Source: Azolla caroliniana (taxonomy: Eukaryota; Polypodiophyta). Taken from it: a stretch of 64,000 bases of DNA. The DNA lies in contig JBHGNT010000018.1 of NCBI GenBank assembly GCA_043228905.1, positions 310,001 through 374,000 of the forward strand, in the 5' to 3' direction. Shown piece after piece: positions 61,164 through 64,000 of this stretch. Numbering within the stretch: position 1 is the stretch's first letter; every line of letters starts with the position of its first letter. Under the pieces are notes generated by a model. It made no database searches. It was given only the letters and a program-made list of their open reading frames with translations, and had not been told where the DNA came from. A program made the translations under genes and the position numbers.

Positions 61164-62962
61164 AAGTTAAAGGTTCCTTAAGCACTTACATGTAATTGTG
61201 GAAGCCTTAAAGGTTCCTTAAGTAAATCTATAATTAACACACACCTAATCATTACACTAATTAAGAAATTTTTTAGCCTTAATTAAATAGATAATTAATA
61301 CATAAGAAACATGTGAGGTGTCTCAATTAGATTATTGCTAAGTAAAAAACATGTATACCTCGATTGATTAGAGTGAAAAATCTACATGGACGAAAGTGGC
61401 TCTTAGTTTTTGCGAAGGGGAGAGAATGAAGACCAAAAGATAACCCCAAAGTTTGGGTCATTCAATTGGAAACCCTAAAGGGTCCCTTTCACATTACAAG
61501 CCCATTGTCAATTAGCCATTCATACATAATAAAAGGTAGCTCTCCATAAATTACAATATGGCTTTGTTTCTCATCGACATTTGGTCTATATGATTGTTAT
61601 TCTAGATTGCTATAGGATTGTTATAACTATATAGTATGGCATTATTTCCTTTGACAATGCACCTAGTTGAGGTTAACCCCTCATAACATAATGCAAATAC
61701 CAACATTCTCCAAACGATGACAATCACATTAGCCCAAAACACATGTTTCATGATCTCATACAGCCTTTCACCACCACATGATCTAGTAAGGAAAGTGGAT
61801 ACCAAGTAGATCGTCCAAAACATCGCAAAGATCAAGTTTACCATTAACCCTTAAACCACACGTATCATGGTTAACCAGACTATTATGGTGCCCCAACACC
61901 ACCTAACAATGTTGGTTACCAAAAACGAGTGTCGTTGTTAGCCCTATATGTATTTGATGAACCAACTCCCATCATGCCCCACAAACAAACATGGTGCTTT
62001 AGTTGCAACTAGCCAAGTAATTTTAGCAACTAGTGGATGTTGTATGACTTGTCAATGGCCAAAGGCAAAGGTCCAACGACTAACTTGATTTGGATCACCA
62101 CCATCGACATATTGTAAGCACACTTCAAATATTGTCCATCATTGCCAACTCTTGGGCCACTTTCGGAGGAAGTTTGATAGGACAACCAAATTTTGGGTTT
62201 GAGCGGCCAACACAAAGAACATTGCTTATATATCCATTGACAAAACCCACTCCCACAAAGGAAGGGTTTGTCAATGTGCCATCACAAACCCACATTGGCT
62301 CATTGGTACAATATATCAACAGTTTGAAATCATGGAGTTTGTAATCAATGGCAAGTCCAACATCAATGTCGTTGACCAATGCACATGCCATGAAGTTGGG
62401 TATCATCTTTTAGGAAACTTACCATTTCCACCGCCAAGTTGTACATAACCACTGAACTTACAAGGATCTCACAATCTATGCCACCATGTGAGCATTCCAA
62501 ATTTTGGCGGTCGTTATTTGCACGAATGACATTAATGTCTACGCACAATTGTGTTAGGGAAACAATAGATGTAGTTGGCCAAAATCAACCATGATTGACA
62601 ACATCACATGATCTCATTTTTGTATGGAAAAACTAAAATGAAACTCCCTACCAACACTATATGGGAGGATGTAGACATATGAACGTACTTGGCCTCAGAT
62701 TCCCAACTATTCAATCACACAACTTATTGCCATACTAATTGTATCGATTCGGAAGTACAGGGGAAAATATCACCAACAGATCTCGGGCTAACCATGGATT
62801 TAGGGCAGGGAATTCCTGGAATTTCAGAAATGCTAAAGATCTAGCAGGTAGATGCATGCCATGAGGAACATATGGATAGGTTTGATGGAGATCTTTGGAA
62901 CTGGTAGGCAAAACCATTTGGCAGGGACAGAAAAACAGAGTAAACCCCCATAACACATTGTT
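61164..62962. other. Intergenic with weak retroelement-like remnants
   Basis: The minus strand at 62125-62406 encodes EPMWVCDGTLTNPSFVGVGF, which resembles the start of an RNase H-like domain of plant retroelements (DG...AG.G.V). No other landmark supports it, so it is a weak call. The box taattgtggaagccttaaagg at about 61193 also occurs at about 56609. No gene is seen. Confidence 0.35.
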
Positions 62963-62965
62963 GAT

Positions 62966-63117
62966 TCAGAGGAATAAAGCTATTCCCATTCGATTGAAAG
63001 ATGTATGTAATCCTACAGTCCTTCCTCATCAAACCAAGAGTCAGAGGAATAAAGCTCTTCCCATTGGATTGAAAGATGTATATAATTCTGCAGTCTTACC
63101 TCAAAACCAAGGTAACA
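62966..63117. repeat. Two-copy tandem repeat, 76-bp period
   Basis: cagaggaataaagct at 62966 and 63042. Each copy is followed by (a/c)ttcccatt(c/g)gattg, aaagatgtat(g/a)ta and cagtc(c)tt. About 85-90 percent identical by eye. Confidence 0.9.
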
Positions 63118-63195
63118 AACAAATACCCCCACTACCTGAAATTTGTCTACCCACCTTTCTTTCCATTTTCCTCAGTAATCTATGTCATTATGTAT

Positions 63196-63345
63196 GTATA
63201 CTTACTTCATTCATCCTCCAATTCAAACTTTTTAACCGTTACATTACATTATGTGTTGATTTATCCTGTATACTTCTTCATTCATCCTCCAATTGGATTT
63301 ATTACTCATTACATTCCATAATGTGCTGATTTATTAACCATTACA
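63196..63345. repeat. Two-copy tandem repeat, 71-bp period
   Basis: cttcattcatcctccaatt at 63205 and 63276. Each copy is followed by accgttacat/actcattacat and taatgtg(t/c)tgattta. Confidence 0.88.
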
Positions 63346-63364
63346 TTTGACATGTATAGGTCAG

Positions 63365-63435
63365 TTTTTTTTTAACCTATGACCTTTGCAATATTATTGG
63401 TAAGATGCTCTAACCAACTAAGTAGCTTTGCTGAA
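63365..63435 (-). pseudogene. tRNA-Ile-like remnant with A tail
   Basis: The minus strand reads AGCTACTTAGTTGGTTAGAG, close to a tRNA D-arm/A box. Then ACCAATAATATTGC looks like an anticodon arm with AAT (isoleucine), and AAGGTCATAGGTT is like the variable and T-arm start (AAGGTCGCAGGTT in plant tRNA-Ile as I recall). It is cut off inside the T arm and continues directly as a run of nine A. The acceptor stem is absent, so it is a retroposed tRNA piece or a tRNA-derived SINE head. Confidence 0.6.
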
Positions 63436-63546
63436 TGATAGAATTGCTATATAAGTAAAAGAATGGAGCTAAGCCCCACTGTTGAGAGGTTATGACATTT
63501 TTATTGGACGTATAGGGTTGTCACTGAGACATAAGTTGGCCCTATC

Positions 63547-63722
63547 CACCCATAACAAGGAGCATACCTTAAACCCAAGATTAATCACAATATCATTTCT
63601 ATTAATCAAGTATATAATTACAATTCTCTCTCTCACCCATAACAAGTAACATACCTTAAACCCATGATTAATCACAATATCATTTCTATTAATCAAGTAT
63701 ATAATTACAACTCTCTATCTCC
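63547..63722. repeat. Two-copy tandem repeat, 87-bp period
   Basis: acccataacaag at 63548 and 63635. Each copy is followed by cataccttaaaccca(a/t)gatta, then atcatttctattaatcaag and tatataattacaa. The copies are about 95 percent identical, so this is recent. Confidence 0.92.
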
Positions 63723-64000
63723 CTCCCTCTTAACTACCTTAATCCCCTACACTAGACAACAACTCCCACAAATGAACCAACCCTTCAGAAAATTCCTACA
63801 GTTCCTCAAAATATGATTGGAGGATGTGATACTTTGTTTTTCAAAGTGAAGGGCCTGACAGAAATAAAGACATCCTAATTCCATTCCTACAAAATCTAAG
63901 GGATATTTTTCATGCTTGGTGATTGTTATCAAGGCTAGTTATATATTTATTGGAATGTCTACAAGTATTGGACATGTCTCTATAATGAGGCTTAAGGCTT
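63723..64000. other. No feature recognised
   Basis: Plain AT-rich sequence to the end of the window; nothing supported. Confidence 0.5.

Noticed and set aside
1-64000. CRISPR arrays, bacterial operons, or phage-like modules
   Set aside because: The DNA is plainly plant nuclear. The repeats are tandem or transposon-derived, with no regular repeat-spacer structure.

Overview
This is nuclear DNA of a land plant. Multi-exon genes have GT-AG introns, there is plant-only gene content (an EID1-like F-box protein, a DRM1/ARP dormancy-auxin protein, an LHW-type bHLH factor, a PLS-type PPR protein), and several L1-type LINE fossils and (GA)n/(GAA)n microsatellites lie between the genes. The flavour of the PPR repeats and some residues of the proteasome subunit ([12 protein letters not shown] where I recall flowering plants having a CGVI version) hint at a non-flowering vascular plant such as a fern. 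That is an inference, not a proof.

Layout. 1-10.9 kb is a transposon nest. Two degraded minus-strand LINE copies (A, then B) lie in tandem. Copy B is interrupted by a hAT-like element (3684-9637) with inverted ends and an 8-bp target duplication, and that element is itself interrupted by a plus-strand LINE (C). LINE C carries a telomere-type repeat inside its damaged endonuclease. 12.8-15.1 kb holds a DRM1-like gene (minus). 15.2-21.5 kb is gene-poor, with a fold-back MITE, a small retroinsertion with a long target duplication, and a dead PPR fragment with a retroposon-like tail. 21.5-23.5 kb holds an EDL3-like F-box gene (minus) with a strange repeat array upstream. 23.6-31.3 kb shows no gene.

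31.3-35.3 kb is a five-coding-exon gene for an uncharacterised plant protein of 754 residues. 37.2-39.1 kb is an intronless PPR gene with a broken C-terminal domain. 41.3-44.2 kb is an 11-exon 20S proteasome alpha subunit gene (PAG1/PSMA3 type). 45.8-53.4 kb is an 11-exon LHW-like bHLH gene (minus, 1087 residues). 56.7-61.2 kb is another, unrelated LINE (D) inserted in a PPR fragment with a 20-bp target duplication. The last kilobase has three independent two-copy tandem duplications and a tRNA-Ile-like retro-remnant.

The genes are unrelated housekeeping and regulatory genes and form no pathway. The most striking feature of the window is that non-coding parts of genes are built from degenerate tandem repeats, each with its own private unit: DRM1 introns 2 and 3, LHW intron 1, and the F-box upstream region. 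The same local-duplication habit reaches coding DNA (a 16-codon triplication in the LHW-like gene) and intergenic DNA. All exon coordinates were read by eye from reading frame, splice signals and family similarity.
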